DNA from: Actinomycetales bacterium
GTDB lineage: Bacteria; Actinomycetota; Actinomycetes; Actinomycetales; Dermatophilaceae
DNA: 64,000 nt
Assembly (NCBI GenBank): GCA_016710385.1
Contig: JADJVX010000017.1
Span: forward strand, 620,001 to 684,000
Reading direction: 5' to 3'
In this document: positions 26,488 to 35,632 of the stretch, piece by piece
How the letters are laid out: every line of letters starts with the position of its first letter
Numbering within the stretch: the first letter of the stretch is position 1
The notes under the pieces: generated by a model
Seen by the model: the letters and a program-made list of their open reading frames with translations, nothing else
The model's database searches: none
What the model was told of the DNA's origin: nothing
Translations under genes and position numbers: made by a program

Positions 26488-26515
26488 TGCTCTTGCAACA
26501 GGTGTTCGATAGGAT
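26488..26515 (+). promoter_or_regulatory. Promoter with LexA/SOS-like box in front of the HNH gene
   Basis: TGCAACAGGTGTTCGA at 26494-26509 matches the actinobacterial SOS box TCGAAC-N4-GTTCGA perfectly in the right half and in four of six bases on the left. It fills the 16-base spacer between a possible -35 (TTGCTC, 26488-26493) and a -10 (TAGGAT, 26510-26515) just before the ATG at 26521, which would give a leaderless or nearly leaderless transcript. Several mycobacterial 13E12 genes are LexA-regulated. Confidence 0.5.
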
Positions 26516-26520
26516 GAGGC

Positions 26521-27945
26521 ATGGCTGCAACCCAGGTGCAGGAGCGCGAGATCGAGGAGTTCGTCTCCGGTCTGGCGTTGCTCGACGGCCGCAGCGAAGG
26601 GGTCGATGACGCTGCCCGGGTGCGGCTGCTCACCCTCCTGGAGTCGCTCAAAGCTGCCGCGGCGGCGGCCCAAGCTCGAGTCAGCGTTGCCTTCGCCGAG
26701 TCCCAGCGCGAGCAGCAACGCGCAGCAGGAATGCCCCAGGCGAAGATCGGGGCCGGGGTGGCCGAGCAGATCGCCCTGGCTCGCCGGGAGTCTCCGACCC
26801 TCGGGAGCCGTCACCTCGGGCTCGCGACGGCGCTGGTCGCCGAGATGCCGCACACCATGGCCGCACTCACCGCAGGAGCGCTTTCCGAATGGCGCGCGAC
26901 GCTCATCGCTCGAGCCACCGCGGTGCTGTCCGAGCAGCACCGCCGCGAGGTCGACGCCCGGCTTGCCCACCGCCTCACCGGACTGTCCGACAAGCAGGTG
27001 GCCGCCGCAGCCAATGCGCTCGCGTACGAGCTCGACCCCCGTTCCGTCGTCGAGCGACACGCTGACGCCCGCGGACAGCGGCGGGTGTCGATCCGTCCCG
27101 CGCCCGACACGATGGCATACCTCACCGCGCTCTTGCCGGCCCAGGAAGCAGTGGCCGTCTATGCCGCGTTGACCCGCTCTGCCGCCAGCGCTCGCTCGGA
27201 GGGCGACCCTCGCAGCGCAGACCAGGTCAAGGCAGACACCCTCGTCGAGCGAGTCACCGGGCAAGCCCGCGCCGATGCGGTGCCCGTCGAGATCGGCCTG
27301 GTGATGTCCGACACGACCCTCACCGGCGACGACCACGTGCCCGCCATGCTGCTCGGCTACGGCCCGATCCCCGCGGCCTTGGCCCGCGAGATCGTGCGCG
27401 ACAGCGTGCGACCCAGCGAGACCGGCAGACCTGTCAGACCCAGCGGAACACGCGGGACCAACGAGACCGGCAGGGCGGTCGGGCTGGCACAGTCAGTCGT
27501 CGAGGTCTTCGAGCCACCGGATCCGTCCGCTGACGACGCGCCTGCTGCGGATCGATGGTCGGGGATCGATGTGCACGCGGCCGCCGTGTGGGTGCGCCGG
27601 CTCTACACCGACCGGCGCACCGGCGTCATCACCGACTCCGACCGCAGGCGTCGCCTCTTCCCCGACCACCTCCGTCGGCTGATCGTGGCCCGCGACCAGT
27701 GGTGCCGCACTCCGTACTGCGGAGCGCCGATCAAGCACGTCGACCACGCCGAACGCTTCGCCGACGGCGGTTCGACCGCACCCGACAACGCCCAAGGGCT
27801 GTGCGAGCGGTGCAACCAGGTCAAGGAGACGCCGGGCTGGACGGTGACGAACCGTCGCCTCCCCGGCGATGTCGTGGTCATCCACACGAGCACCCCGACC
27901 GGAGTCAGCTACGACTCGACCGCTCCCCCATGGCACGCCGCCTGA
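26521..27945 (+). CDS. DUF222/13E12-repeat HNH endonuclease
   Basis: This 474-residue protein pairs an N-terminal DUF222 domain (residues 1-290, mostly helical, Ala/Glu/Arg-rich) with a C-terminal HNH nuclease: RDQWCRTPYCGAPIKHVDHA, then FADGGSTAPDNAQGLCERCN, giving the two CxxC pairs and the DH-N-N catalytic core. These 13E12 family genes are multi-copy in many actinobacteria and behave like selfish or DNA-damage-linked elements; function is unproven. A linker around residues 300-340 is low complexity. The upstream region holds a LexA-like box. Its last 37 bases overlap the convergent TetR gene. Confidence 0.92.
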   Translation: MAATQVQEREIEEFVSGLALLDGRSEGVDDAARVRLLTLLESLKAAAAAAQARVSVAFAESQREQQRAAGMPQAKIGAGVAEQIALARRESPTLGSRHLGLATALVAEMPHTMAALTAGALSEWRATLIARATAVLSEQHRREVDARLAHRLTGLSDKQVAAAANALAYELDPRSVVERHADARGQRRVSIRPAPDTMAYLTALLPAQEAVAVYAALTRSAASARSEGDPRSADQVKADTLVERVTGQARADAVPVEIGLVMSDTTLTGDDHVPAMLLGYGPIPAALAREIVRDSVRPSETGRPVRPSGTRGTNETGRAVGLAQSVVEVFEPPDPSADDAPAADRWSGIDVHAAAVWVRRLYTDRRTGVITDSDRRRRLFPDHLRRLIVARDQWCRTPYCGAPIKHVDHAERFADGGSTAPDNAQGLCERCNQVKETPGWTVTNRRLPGDVVVIHTSTPTGVSYDSTAPPWHAA

Positions 27946-28550
27946 CGGTGCAGCGCAGCCACGAGCAGGTCGAGTTGGCCCTGCACGTAGTCCTCCAGGG
28001 ACCGGGCCGGCGCCAGGTCCCAATGCTTGAGTGCCCAGCCGTGAGCTGCGAGCTTGAGATTGTGCGCCACGAGATCTGCCGGGACATCGCGAAAGGCACC
28101 CGCGTCGATACCCGCTTGCACCGCCGCCCGGAACGGGTCGATGGTCTCGCGCTCCAGCCGCATGATCTCCTCCCGCCCGGCGGCATCCAGGGTTTGACTT
28201 TCCCGATAGGCCAGCAGCACCGCGTCACGCTTGGCGTCGATGACCCGGCAGAAGCGTGAAAACCCTTGGGCGAGCTGCGCATCCGGGTCGTCACCGGCCG
28301 CCAGCATGGCCGCCGGCACCTCGTCACGGAACTCCTCGAGGATGTCGACGATCACCGCGCGGAGCACGTCCTGCTTATTGCCGAAGTACTGATAGATCAG
28401 CCCCACGCTCATCCCCGCGGCGTCGGCCACCGCCTGCATCGACATCTCGTGATAGCCGGTGCGCACCATGATCGCGGCGGCCGCTCGCAGGATCGCAGCC
28501 CTCCTGGCTAACACCCGCGACTCCCGCGCGGCAGCCGACCGACCTGACAT
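27909..28550 (-). CDS. TetR-family regulator of the acyl-CoA degradation cluster
   Basis: From ATG 28550 (MSGRSAAARESRVLARRAA) the regulator has 213 residues with the TetR helix-turn-helix at 15-60 (ILRAAAAIMVRTGYHEMSMQ, then AVADAAGMSVGLIYQYFGNK). The C-terminal ligand domain is helical. It is divergent from the badI-like gene, and the gap carries palindromes, so it probably represses that cluster until an acyl-CoA ligand binds. Alternative GTG starts at 28595 and 28604 exist. The 3' end overlaps the convergent HNH gene. Confidence 0.9.
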   Translation of the reverse strand: MSGRSAAARESRVLARRAAILRAAAAIMVRTGYHEMSMQAVADAAGMSVGLIYQYFGNKQDVLRAVIVDILEEFRDEVPAAMLAAGDDPDAQLAQGFSRFCRVIDAKRDAVLLAYRESQTLDAAGREEIMRLERETIDPFRAAVQAGIDAGAFRDVPADLVAHNLKLAAHGWALKHWDLAPARSLEDYVQGQLDLLVAALHRQAACHGGAVES

Positions 28551-28625
28551 CGAGCGACCTGTTCTCGGCCGTTCGGACGCAGGTGGCTGGCTCACCCTTG
28601 ACACTCTACCGATCCATGAACCATC

Positions 28626-28650
28626 ATTCAATGAATAGTCGTTCAACGAA
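28626..28650. promoter_or_regulatory. Double TetR-type operator between the regulator and badI
   Basis: ATTCAATGAAT (28626-28636) and TCGTTCAACGA (28639-28649) are two palindromes; seen differently, TTCAATGAA and TTCAACGAA are direct copies 15 bases apart. They lie between the divergent regulator and the badI-like gene, downstream of a TTGACA (28598-28603). Confidence 0.6.
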
Positions 28651-28662
28651 AGCGAGCCCGCC

Positions 28663-29502
28663 GTGTCCGACACCGTGTCCGACGCCCTGCCCAGCTCCGC
28701 GTTTCACGACACCTTCCAGGACATCACGTATGCCGTCCACGACACCGCCGCGATCATCACCATCAACCGGCCCGAGCGCTACAACGCCTTCCGGGGCCGC
28801 ACCGTCGAGGAACTCATCAAGGCCTTCCGGCTGGCCTGGGCCGACCCAGGGGTCCGCAGCGTCATCTTCACCGGCGCCGGCGAGAAGGCCTTCTGCACCG
28901 GCGGCGACGTCAAACAGCGCGCCGAGACCGGCGACTACGGCCCCACCGAGTCGGGGATGTTCGAAATCGGCAACCTGCACAAGGTGATTCGTGACATCCC
29001 CAAGCCCGTCATCGCCGCCGTCAACGGCGTTGCGGTGGGCGGCGGTCACGTCCTGCACGTGCTGGCCGATGTCTCGATCGCAAGCGTTACGGCCCGCTTC
29101 GGGCAGGCCGGGCCACGGGTGGGCAGCTTCGACGCGGGCTTCGGCACGGCATACCTGGCGCGGGTTGTCGGCGAGAAGAGGGCGCGCGAGATCTGGTTCT
29201 GGTGCCGCATCTACTCCGCGCAGGAAGCCCTCGCGATGAACCTCGTCAACAAGGTCGTGCCACCCGACCAGCTGATGACCGAGGCCAAGGCGTGGGCCGA
29301 CGAGATCGCTGCACTCTCCCCCACAGCCATCCGCTTCCTCAAACAGTCCTTCAACGCCGACACCGACCATCAGGCCGGGTTCTCCAACCTCGCGATGACA
29401 GCTCTGGACCTCTTCGTCGACTCGCCCGAGGGTCAGGAGGGCGCTGCAGCGTTCGCACAGAAGCGACCCGCCGACTTTGCGGCGCACGCGCGCTGGCACT
29501 GA
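28663..29502 (+). CDS. badI: 2-ketocyclohexanecarboxyl-CoA hydrolase-like crotonase (BadI-like)
   Basis: A 279-residue crotonase-fold enzyme. INRPERYNAFRGRTVEELIK, the oxyanion-hole segments AFCTGGDVK and VNGVAVGGGHVL, VGSFDAGFGTAYLARVVGEK, AREIWFWCRIYSAQEA and FLKQSFNADTDHQAGF closely follow BadI of Rhodopseudomonas as I remember it; BadI opens the 2-oxocyclohexane-carboxyl-CoA ring to pimelyl-CoA. MenB (naphthoate synthase) is the nearest alternative, but no menaquinone genes are nearby while a BadH-like dehydrogenase is two genes down. GTG starts at 28663 or 28675 are both possible. It is the first gene of a TetR-controlled operon. Confidence 0.8.
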   Translation: MSDTVSDALPSSAFHDTFQDITYAVHDTAAIITINRPERYNAFRGRTVEELIKAFRLAWADPGVRSVIFTGAGEKAFCTGGDVKQRAETGDYGPTESGMFEIGNLHKVIRDIPKPVIAAVNGVAVGGGHVLHVLADVSIASVTARFGQAGPRVGSFDAGFGTAYLARVVGEKRAREIWFWCRIYSAQEALAMNLVNKVVPPDQLMTEAKAWADEIAALSPTAIRFLKQSFNADTDHQAGFSNLAMTALDLFVDSPEGQEGAAAFAQKRPADFAAHARWH

Positions 29503-29514
29503 CGGGGTCTGGGC

Positions 29515-30669
29515 ATGGACTACGCGCTCGACGCCGACCAGGAGAGCTACCGGCAATCGGTCCGCCGCTTCGCCACGACCGTGTTGGCCCCGCACTACCA
29601 GTCTGACGACCGGGCCGCTCGCTTCCGCCGGGAGCTGGCCACCGACATGGCGCGGATGGGGCTGACCGGCCTACGCATCCCCGAGGAGCATGGTGGTCAG
29701 GACGCGAGCGCGGTCATCGCCGGGATCGCGGCGGAGGAGGTGGGGCGCGCGGACTTCAACGCGGCATACCTCATCATCAACACCGTCCTGATCAGCGACG
29801 TCATCGTGCGCAATGCGACCCGCGAGCAGCAGGCGGCCTGGCTGCCCGGGATCGCCAGCGGCCAGACCGTTCCCTGCATCTGCATCACCGAACCCGGCCA
29901 CGGCACCGACGCCGCCTCGATGGAGGTGCGCGCCGAACCCGCCGCTCACCCCGCCGAGGGCTGGACCCTGCACGGCGAGAAGACCTCGATCACCCTCGGC
30001 ATGGACGCCGACCACGCGGTTGTGCTGGCCCGCACCGGCGGGCCAGGTGCCCGCGGCATCAGCGCCTTCTGGGTCGACCTGCATCACCCGAGTGTCACCC
30101 GGTCGCAGTTCGACGATCTGGGCAGCCGGGCGATCGGTCGCGCGAGCCTGCACTTCGACGCCACCCCGATCCCGGCCGACGGGCTGATCGGCCAGCCGGG
30201 CCAGGGCTTCGTCTCGGTCATGCAGGGATTCGACTACTCCCGGGCCGTCATCGGCCTGGCCTGCCTCGGCGCCGCCCAGATCTCCCTCGACGAGGCGCTG
30301 CAGTGGTGCCGCGACCGGGAAGCCTTCGGGGCGCCGATCGGCACCTTCCAAGGCGTGTCCTTCCCGCTGGCCGAAGCAGCGACCTACCTCAAGGGTGCCC
30401 GACACGTGTGCTTCGAAGCCCTCTGGCGCAAAGACCAGGGCCTGGACCACAGCGCGGAGGCGGCGATGGCGAAGTTCTGGGCGCCCAAGCTCGCGACCGA
30501 GGTCATCCACCAGTGCCTGCTCACCGTCGGCCACCTGGCCTATTCATCGGAAGCCCCGTTCGGACAACGGCTGCGCGACGTCATCGGCCTGGAGATCGGC
30601 GACGGCACCGCCCAAGTCTCCAAACTCGTCATCTCCCGGCACCTGCTCGGGCGCGCCTTCGCGCCCTGA
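29515..30669 (+). CDS. Acyl-CoA dehydrogenase, cyclohexanecarboxyl-CoA dehydrogenase-like (AliB-like)
   Basis: A 384-residue flavin acyl-CoA dehydrogenase with the FAD and substrate segments CICITEPGHGTDAASMEV and GEKTSITLGMDADHAVVLAR. At the usual catalytic-base position, where family members read YEGTxQ, this protein has IGDGTAQVSK, so the Glu is replaced by Asp. This altered base and the neighbours badI and badH suggest an alicyclic substrate such as cyclohexane(ene)carboxyl-CoA. It follows badI after 12 bases. The exact substrate is inferred from context. Confidence 0.85.
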   Translation: MDYALDADQESYRQSVRRFATTVLAPHYQSDDRAARFRRELATDMARMGLTGLRIPEEHGGQDASAVIAGIAAEEVGRADFNAAYLIINTVLISDVIVRNATREQQAAWLPGIASGQTVPCICITEPGHGTDAASMEVRAEPAAHPAEGWTLHGEKTSITLGMDADHAVVLARTGGPGARGISAFWVDLHHPSVTRSQFDDLGSRAIGRASLHFDATPIPADGLIGQPGQGFVSVMQGFDYSRAVIGLACLGAAQISLDEALQWCRDREAFGAPIGTFQGVSFPLAEAATYLKGARHVCFEALWRKDQGLDHSAEAAMAKFWAPKLATEVIHQCLLTVGHLAYSSEAPFGQRLRDVIGLEIGDGTAQVSKLVISRHLLGRAFAP

Positions 30670-30721
30670 TCACCGACCACAGGCCACCGGCCACCCCCCT
30701 GCTGCAGTGGAAAGGACTCCC

Positions 30722-31480
30722 ATGGGCCGCCTCACCGACAAGGTCACCGTCGTCACCGGGGCCGGCGCCGGCATCGGCCGCGCCATCGCCACCACCTGCC
30801 ATGCCGAGGGAGCGATTGTCGTGGTCACCGACCTCGACGGCGCCGCGGCGGCACGCGTCGCCGCCGAGCTCGATGCGCTCGGTGACGGCCGCGCCGTCTC
30901 GTATGCCGTGGATGTCACCGACCGCGCGTCCGTCCAGGCCATGGTGAACGGCGTCGTCACGGCATACGGTCGGATCGACGTGCTGGTCAACAATGCCGGC
31001 TGGGACCTGGCGATCCCCTTCGTGCAGAGCGAGCCCGACTTCTGGGCCAAAGTCATCGCAGTCAACTACGTCGGGGTGCTGCACACCTGCCGCGAGATCC
31101 TGCCGGTGATGATCGAGGCGGGCGGCGGCCATGTGGTCAACCTGTCCTCCGACGCCGGCCGGGTCGGGTCATCCGGCGAGGCGGTCTATTCCGGCGCCAA
31201 GGGCGCAATCATCGCTTTCTCCAAGGCGATTGCCCGCGAGGTCGCCCGACACGGCATCAACGTCAACGTGGTCTGCCCGGGCCCGACCGACACTGCGCTG
31301 TTCAACTCCCTCGGCGGCGACAACCCCAGACTGCGTGAGGGTCTGACCCGGGCCATCCCGTTCCGCCGGCTGGCCACGCCGGCCGATATCGCGGCGGCCG
31401 TGGCCTTTTTCGCCTCCGACGAGGCGAGTTATCTCACCGGCCAGACGCTGAGTGTCAGCGGCGGCCTCACCATGAGCTGA
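30722..31480 (+). CDS. badH: 2-hydroxycyclohexanecarboxyl-CoA dehydrogenase-like SDR (BadH-like)
   Basis: The 252-residue short-chain dehydrogenase (ATG 30722) has the NAD motif TGAGAGIG, NNAGWD in place of the commoner NNAG, and the catalytic Ser/Tyr/Lys in LSSDAGRVGSSGEAVYSGAK. The C-terminal ITVNVVCPGPTDT-like block (GINVNVVCPGPTDTALF) and TGQTLSVSGGLTMS match BadH, which oxidises 2-hydroxycyclohexanecarboxyl-CoA to the ketone that BadI then cleaves. It sits between two acyl-CoA dehydrogenase genes with a GAAAGGA ribosome site. A generic 3-oxoacyl reductase role is the alternative. Confidence 0.8.
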   Translation: MGRLTDKVTVVTGAGAGIGRAIATTCHAEGAIVVVTDLDGAAAARVAAELDALGDGRAVSYAVDVTDRASVQAMVNGVVTAYGRIDVLVNNAGWDLAIPFVQSEPDFWAKVIAVNYVGVLHTCREILPVMIEAGGGHVVNLSSDAGRVGSSGEAVYSGAKGAIIAFSKAIAREVARHGINVNVVCPGPTDTALFNSLGGDNPRLREGLTRAIPFRRLATPADIAAAVAFFASDEASYLTGQTLSVSGGLTMS

Positions 31481-31516
31481 CGGCATACCCGGCTGATCCG
31501 CTGGAGAGGATTCCCC

Positions 31517-32668
<1,152 letters not shown>

Positions 32669-32716
32669 GGTCTGTGAGACTGATCGCCACAACCCACGTT
32701 CCACCAAGGAGTCCCC

Positions 32717-33886
32717 ATGGCCACCCAGACACCCCTGGGCCTATTCGGAGTGGAAGCCCTCATCGACCCCGAGGACCGGGCCATCCGCGACGCAGCACGA
32801 GCCGTCCTCGACACGCGGGTACGGCCGCACATCGCGCAGTGGTACGAGTCGGGGACCCTGCCGGCCCGGGAGCTGGCCCGCGAGCTCGGTGACCTCGGGC
32901 TGCTCGGGATGCACCTGGAGGGCTACGGCTGCGCGGGCACCAGCGCCACGGCATACGGGCTGGCTTGTCTGGAACTCGAGGCGGTCGACTCCGGGGTGCG
33001 CTCGCTGGTGTCGGTGCAGGGATCGCTGGCGATGTTCGCGATCCACCGCTGGGGCAGTGAGGAGCAGAAGCAGGAGTGGCTGCCGCGGATGGCGACCGGG
33101 GAGGCGATCGGGTGCTTCGGGCTCACCGAGCCGGACTTCGGCTCCAACCCCGCGGGCATGCGCACGTATGCCGTCCGCGACGGCTCCGACTGGGTGCTGC
33201 GCGGGTCGAAGATGTGGATCACCAACGGCTCGATCGCCGATGTCGCCGTCGTGTGGGCGGCGACCGACGAGGGCATCCGCGGGTTTGTCGTCCCGACCGA
33301 CACGCCCGGCTTCTCGGCACCGGCGATCAAGGGCAAGTTGTCGTTGCGGGCGTCGGTGACCTCCGAGCTGGTGCTCGATGACGTGCGGCTGCCGGGGTCA
33401 GCGCTCATGCCACTGGCCAAGGGCCTGTCAGGACCGCTGTCCTGCCTCAACGAGGCGCGTTACGGCATCGTCTTCGGCGCCCTCGGGGCAGCCCGGGACA
33501 GCCTCGAGGTGACCCTCGATTACGTCGCCTCCCGCGAGATCTTCGACAAGCCGTTGGCGGCCTATCAACTCACCCAGGCCAAGCTCGCCGACATGACCCT
33601 CGAACTCGGCAAGGGGATGCTGCTGGCACTGCACCTCGGACGGCTCAAGGACGCCGGCGTGGTGCGCCCGGAACAGATCAGCCTGGGCAAGCTCAACAAC
33701 GTCCGCGAATCGCTGGCCATCGCCCGCGAATGCCGAACCCTGTTGGGCGCCAACGGGATCACGTTGGACTACTCAGTGTTGCGGCACGCCAACAACCTCG
33801 AGTCCGTGCTCACCTACGAGGGCACCTCCGAGGTGCATCAGCTGGTCATCGGTCAGGCCCTCACCGGGGAGTCCGCCTTCCGCTGA
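32717..33886 (+). CDS. Glutaryl-CoA dehydrogenase-like acyl-CoA dehydrogenase
   Basis: The 389-residue protein resembles GcdH, which oxidises and decarboxylates glutaryl-CoA to crotonyl-CoA. Typical segments are GMHLEGYGCAGTSATAYG, SGVRSLVSVQGSLAMFAI, CFGLTEPDFGSNPAGM and the catalytic Glu in LTYEGTSEVHQLVIGQALTG. AAGGAGT precedes the ATG by seven bases. As last gene of the TetR-controlled cluster it would complete a route from a ring acid through pimeloyl-CoA to glutaryl-CoA and crotonyl-CoA. Hydratase, thiolase and CoA ligase steps are not encoded here. Confidence 0.88.
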   Translation: MATQTPLGLFGVEALIDPEDRAIRDAARAVLDTRVRPHIAQWYESGTLPARELARELGDLGLLGMHLEGYGCAGTSATAYGLACLELEAVDSGVRSLVSVQGSLAMFAIHRWGSEEQKQEWLPRMATGEAIGCFGLTEPDFGSNPAGMRTYAVRDGSDWVLRGSKMWITNGSIADVAVVWAATDEGIRGFVVPTDTPGFSAPAIKGKLSLRASVTSELVLDDVRLPGSALMPLAKGLSGPLSCLNEARYGIVFGALGAARDSLEVTLDYVASREIFDKPLAAYQLTQAKLADMTLELGKGMLLALHLGRLKDAGVVRPEQISLGKLNNVRESLAIARECRTLLGANGITLDYSVLRHANNLESVLTYEGTSEVHQLVIGQALTGESAFR

Positions 33887-33951
33887 GTGCGCATAGGTCG
33901 GCCACAGCGTCGGCACAGCGCGGCTTCACCCCATGCTGCTGGGCTGGGGTC

Positions 33952-34971
33952 ATGCGCGACGTTCCACCTCCGCCCACGGCTGCTGCGCACCACCACGACC
34001 ACCCGCTCGACCGGCGCTTCGTGGTGCGCCAGGGCGCGATCGGGCTGGGCGCCCTGCTCCTGGCCGCCTGCACCCCTGATGCGGCTCCCACCTCCTCGGC
34101 GCCCGCTACGACCACGGCGGCCACATCGTCGGGCGCGACGCCCACCGCGCTTCCGGCCGGCTTCGCCGAATTCGCCTCGACGGTGAAGGTTCTCGCCGAC
34201 GGGGACTACTGGCTCGTGGAAAGCAGCGGGATGCCGGCCCACGGCATGATGGTCGGCATCACGAGCTGGCAGCAGCAGGTGCCGGTACCCCAGCCCTACA
34301 CCGCCGCCAACGCCTGGCGCATCCCCCGCACACCCCGACCGGCGGCAACCCCTGTGTCGGCCCGAGGCCAGCTCTACCGCGGAGCAATCGCCGTGGCGGT
34401 CAACGGCATACCGATCTTCAACGCCCTCAACAACCGCGGCGACGACGCCTTCCTAGCCGGTGAGCTGGACACCTGGGGTGGCCACTGCGGCCGCGCCGAC
34501 GACTACCACTACCACGTGGCACCCCTGCACCTGCAGGCCGTCGTCGGCACCTCCAAGCCCATCGCCTACGCCCTCGACGGTTACCCGATCTACGGCACCG
34601 CAGAGCCGGACGGCGCACCGGCGACGGGCCTGGATACCTTCAACGGCCACGACAGCGCGGCGGGCTACCACTACCACGGCACGCTCACCTACCCCTACAT
34701 CAACGGGGGCCTGCACGGAGTCGTCGAGGTCCGCGAGGACCAGATCGACCCGCAACCGGTGACCCGCGCCTTCCGGCCAGCCGGCACGCCGCTGCGCGGC
34801 GCGACGATCACGGCCTTCGAGACGACCGGTGCCGCCTCCTACCGGCTGGACTACCGCCTCGACCAGGGCACCGGCCGGGTGGAGTATGCCGTGGCGGCCG
34901 ACAATGTGACCTTCCGCTTCACCGACCCGACGGGCGCGGTTCGTTCCGAGACCTACGCCCGCCGCTCATGA
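33952..34971 (+). CDS. YHYH-domain lipoprotein
   Basis: The 339-residue exported protein has DRRFVVRQGAIGLGALLLAAC at its N-terminus: a lipobox ending in Cys at about residue 41 after a twin-arginine-like RR, so Tat export of a lipoprotein is possible. A Thr/Ser/Ala-rich linker follows. The body is the YHYH domain, with DDYHYHVAPLHLQ and GYHYHGTLTYPYINGGLHG. The family is of unknown function and probably binds metal through the His/Tyr motifs. The gene is on its own; the ATG at 33952 is chosen because a signal peptide starts there. Confidence 0.88.
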   Translation: MRDVPPPPTAAAHHHDHPLDRRFVVRQGAIGLGALLLAACTPDAAPTSSAPATTTAATSSGATPTALPAGFAEFASTVKVLADGDYWLVESSGMPAHGMMVGITSWQQQVPVPQPYTAANAWRIPRTPRPAATPVSARGQLYRGAIAVAVNGIPIFNALNNRGDDAFLAGELDTWGGHCGRADDYHYHVAPLHLQAVVGTSKPIAYALDGYPIYGTAEPDGAPATGLDTFNGHDSAAGYHYHGTLTYPYINGGLHGVVEVREDQIDPQPVTRAFRPAGTPLRGATITAFETTGAASYRLDYRLDQGTGRVEYAVAADNVTFRFTDPTGAVRSETYARRS

Positions 34972-34981
34972 GTTCGGCTGG

Positions 34982-35632
34982 TCACCAGCCCTCGACGAGG
35001 ATGACGTGCAAGGTGCGGGGGCCGTGCACACCCTCGACCCGGTCGAGCTCGATGTCGCTGGTGGCACTCGGCCCCGAGATCCAGGTGAGCGGACGCGGCA
35101 TACCGGCCTGAGGGTGCAATCGCGCGACCGCCTCGGGCACGTCGTGGACGACCGAATCGGCCGCAACGACACACACGTGCACGTCGGGCACGAGCGACAG
35201 AGCCCGGCGCCCTTGCCCCGGACCATGGTCCAGGACGATGGTGCCGGTCGTCGCGATCCCCACGGCCGAGGAGGTGACGACGGCGTCGATGCCGTCGAGC
35301 GCCGCCGACGACAGCCCATCGTCACTGACCTGGCGGACCGTTTCCGGGACCGCGGCAGTCCACGCCGGATCCGTCCCGTCGGGCACCACGACCGACGTGA
35401 CCCCGTATGCCGTGAGGGCTGCGGCAACCGCCTCGCCCACACCGGCGGGCGCGACGCGGACCACCTCGGCCTTGTAGTCGACGACGTTTTCGACGAATAG
35501 CTCGACCGTCTCGGCCACTCCGGCCGAGGCTTGGTCGACCCAGGGCGTGTCGCCGCGGGCGCCCACCGGGGCGCGCAGATCGGTGACTGCTGCACGCACC
35601 CGGGCCAGGATGGCGTCCTTGGCGGCGCTCAT
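34982..35632 (-). CDS. lutC: L-lactate utilisation protein LutC
   Basis: A 216-residue LUD-domain protein, the third part of the LutABC iron-sulfur L-lactate oxidase. The LUD signature is visible in VVTSSAVGIATTGTIVLDHG and in the C-terminal ISGPSATSDIELDRVEGVHG and LHVILVE. The ATG at 35632 overlaps the lutB stop by four bases. It is the last gene of a four-gene lactate operon. Confidence 0.94.
   Translation of the reverse strand: MSAAKDAILARVRAAVTDLRAPVGARGDTPWVDQASAGVAETVELFVENVVDYKAEVVRVAPAGVGEAVAAALTAYGVTSVVVPDGTDPAWTAAVPETVRQVSDDGLSSAALDGIDAVVTSSAVGIATTGTIVLDHGPGQGRRALSLVPDVHVCVVAADSVVHDVPEAVARLHPQAGMPRPLTWISGPSATSDIELDRVEGVHGPRTLHVILVEGW

Noticed and set aside
28663..29502. MenB (naphthoate synthase) as the identity of the crotonase
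   Set aside because: The fold is shared, but AFRG, the REIW-C-YS block and the FNxDTxHQAG end fit BadI better, and the BadH-like partner is nearby with no menaquinone genes. Kept only as the alternative.
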